Shown here one piece after another: positions 61,331-64,000 of a stretch of DNA of 64,000 bases (positions within the stretch are counted from its first letter, which is position 1; the number at the start of each line of letters is the position of its first letter). Both the position numbers and the translations under genes were made by a program. The DNA is taken from the NCBI GenBank assembly GCA_013400975.1, contig WBMZ01000206.1:186001-250000 (forward strand). The letters are read 5' to 3'. The notes beneath the pieces were generated by a model. It saw nothing but the letters and a program-made list of their open reading frames with translations. It ran no database searches and was not told the DNA's origin. The stretch is from Atrichornis clamosus (lineage: Eukaryota; Chordata; Aves; Passeriformes; Menuridae).

Positions 61331-64000
61331 AACTTTACATTGTTTGTAGATACTTTACGTTGTTGATACATTGTCAGATATGTTTTTTAACAAAACTTTA
61401 AAGTGTAGCTCTATGGTGGCTTTAGTTTGTTTATGCTGTCTTGAAAAAAAAGTTTTTGTCAAAACACTTGAATATGGAACATTTAATTCAAATCAGTTAT
61501 ATTTGGGATTCAAAAATATTTCCCTCTTGGCTCATATTTTCCTTCCTTCGTAATGGGACTGTGACAGTTTCATCCCTTGTGAGAGAAGATCTTTAATGAT
61601 GGAAGAGAAAATGCAGCTAGGGAGCACGATGTGTGGGGGAGAATGGGAGCATTCAGCAACCAGTATATGGCTTCCATGGGGTATTGCAATAAAACATCCA
61701 AATAAAATAGTTAGGTTTTCATAAATAAACAAAAAATGGAGACCTTTCCAGCTTTATGATATGCATTGGTTTTATTTTGTACATTAAGTAAGTATATTTT
61801 AAAGAACAGGAAATTGTTTAGTGAAAATACTATGTATCTGCTAAAAAACAGATTAGCATTACAAAAACTACATTTAGAAATTGGAGGATATTTGGAATAA
61901 AAACTGTGAGCAGCTTATCAAAACTTTATTTCTAATTTTATTCATTTTTATTTTGGTCTATTAGTAGAAAAAACACTTAATTCCTTTTCCTTGCAAGGGT
62001 TTAATGGCTTTTCCTGGTGTTTCTACAGTCTGTGCAGGTTTCCTAGGAACTCCAAAATATTGTTGTTCATTCTGCAGTCTGTGGGATAACCTCTCATCAT
62101 CCACAGGACTGCAAATCAGTTTGGATCTTCTATGTGTGATATCACCTGTGTGAAAAACTGTGTTTATTCCTGGATATATGAGTGATATATAATTATTGAG
62201 GCAATGTTAAAACTATAGGAAGCTTAAAGTTTATTAGCAGTCCAGTCATTCTTGAAAATCTGTCTGACCTGATGGATCCAACTGATAAAGGTTCTTGGGG
62301 AAATCATAGCAGGAAACTAAATAAAAATAACATTCTAAAGGGAAGATGCTTTTCTGATCAGCAAGAGAAGGGTTAGAAACAAGCTGGAGTTTTGATTTCA
62401 TATAAGAAAGTTAAGTTAATCAAACATGATTTCAGAGGGTTTTCAACTTGTTACACTCTGCCTTGTTCAGTTGAGACTCACCCACACTGTAGTTCCTGAC
62501 AGTACTAGCCTTGACATTTCTAATAATGCTTTCAGTACCTCCTGAAAATTCCTGTAAGAGAGGATTTATGTGATGAGTTAATCAAAGCAGGCTTTACAGC
62601 AGTGTGTTTTCATCCCAGATAAATATCCGTATTCCGTTACTGAAGTTGATAAAATAGTTGATGGACACGGTGACCTGCTTCCTACTGTTCCTATGCTACT
62701 GGATATTTATTTTTTTTACATTCAGAAATGCATAAGCAGGATATGTATTTGGTTTTCATCCTAATCTTGCAGCTGATTGCCTAAAACCTCCCATCTGTGG
62801 CTTATACTGGTTGAGTGTATAAGCACTTGCTTTGATAAAATAGATGCTGCAGATATTCGACGCAAATGAATTTTTTATGCAGACAGTTTCTGTGGTGCTG
62901 CTGGCACAAAGTTCCCAGGAAAAGCACATGCCTGACAGAGCTGTTATAACCCAGAGAAACCTAGACTGTAGCTGATGAGGAACGACACATGATAAATAAC
63001 AAAAGCTTGTTTTAAGGTAAGGCTCACTTGGAGAGTGGTGGTTCTCTATCCGATCTGAGCAGCTGTAGACCGTGAGATATAAACCTAAATTACTTTCGTA
63101 ACCAGCTGGTCCAGGGTGTCTCCCACTATATGAAGGTTGAAAGATTACACAATGTAAACCAGGAAAGAGACTACCATACTAAATCCACTGGCCTCTAAAA
63201 TAGCAACTCTTACCCCTCTTCCTTCTTGCTATCTCAGCTGCTTTATCTGCAGTACTCTCAAGTGTTCACTGTGAATTAGCATGCCGAGAAACAAAGGCAT
63301 TTATCACCACTGAAGGGAAAAAGAAGTAACAACAGTTGCCTCAGTTAACAGAGAAAAAGGGCAGTTTATAGTGTTACCAGTAAAGCAGTGTAACCATATG
63401 ATTTTCAGATATGTTACTTAGGGTATGGCAGTATTTGCCTGGCTTCTTCTATAAGCTGTCCATAAATTATGGAAACAGGGAAAGGAAAAATAACTGGAAA
63501 TTTCCCAAATGTGCTGCCTCAGGCTTTGCCCAGGGTCCCAGCATACTGCTCATCCATCTGCTCTTTGCAAGAGAAAGGCTGGTTTGTGTTTGCCACAGGG
63601 AACACATTTTCCAAGGCTTGGCACTAGTGGTAGCAACTGCAAATCAGGGTTATTAGCAGTGTAGCAAGAAATACCTTCAGCATTGGGTCTCCTAAAAATG
63701 CCTGTTCGTTCACAATTGTCATTGGCACATTAAAATTTTTACTATCTGCTCAGTTCAGAGGATTTTCACCAAGCCACCTTGTAGACAGCTTCAGAAAAAC
63801 TAACTGGCCAAAAAAGGCCAAGCAAGAGTTAAGGCCATATTGTTGTCTGCCAATATGGAAAGAAATGTTACAAACACACACATAAAAAATCCAGTTAGTC
63901 TAAGTAAGTAGGTAGCCCCACTTATCCTTTTTCAACCAGAGCCTAAATGTGTCTTTGTTCTGGACAATCTCCCTCCAGTGTCACTCCCCACTTACTTTCT
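61331..64000. other. A+T-rich unique DNA, no gene seen
   Basis: No recognised element, exon or RNA gene to the end of the window. The longest frame is 81 codons at 63411-63656, with no motif. Confidence 0.55.

Noticed and set aside
1..64000. CRISPR arrays, bacterial operons, tRNA or rRNA genes
   Set aside because: No regularly spaced repeats, no coding density, no cloverleaf or rRNA sequence was seen. The DNA is vertebrate in character.

Overview
This window looks like a piece of a bird chromosome in a gene-poor setting: either intergenic DNA or the inside of a very large intron. The main evidence is repeat content. There are at least seven CR1 LINE insertions, most 5'-truncated and several carrying the CR1 3' octamer (ATTCTGTG)n. 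One LTR matches, from memory, a common avian endogenous-retrovirus solo LTR. There are also much older amniote relics: one CR1/L3-type LINE end and several MIR/CORE-SINE-like fragments. The sequence is A+T-rich and CpG-poor, and almost all open frames are as short as chance would give. I recognise no host protein-coding gene, rRNA, tRNA, CRISPR array or bacterial-type operon.

Layout. 1-2937 is featureless A+T-rich DNA, followed by a possible but unproven small exon at 2938-3009. 3061-4647 is an LTR with a CR1 element nested inside it in the opposite orientation. That locus also holds a single N at 4166, flanked by two 368-bp copies of the same CR1/LTR junction differing at three bases, which looks like an assembly false duplication. 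4648-9600 is unique DNA with a GATAGAATTAAT minisatellite. 9602-9863 is a CR1. 13900-17000 is less T-rich and contains the longest open frame of the window (201 codons, minus strand, 15083-15688). 17270-17800 holds an ancient L3-like LINE end followed by an ancient SINE. 26640-27725 is the longest CR1 here, plus strand and frameshifted, with a short inverted CR1 piece that forms a 22-bp perfect inverted repeat. 28000-50780 is mostly unique, with small CR1/SINE relics near 29.0, 35.4 and 36.4 kb and microsatellites near 44.2, 47.8 and 48.5 kb. A 24-bp perfect palindrome lies at 47953. 50.8, 56.3 and 61.0 kb carry further CR1 ends.

No set of genes works together here. The biology visible is a record of repeated insertion: old SINE/LINE relics, then CR1 copies, then an LTR that was itself hit by a CR1. 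I looked for an undescribed system and did not find one I can support. The items most worth checking are the long minus-strand frame at 15.1-15.7 kb, the foldback CR1 at 27 kb, the 24-bp palindrome and the assembly duplication at 4.2 kb. All family calls are from memory of consensus sequences, without a database search.
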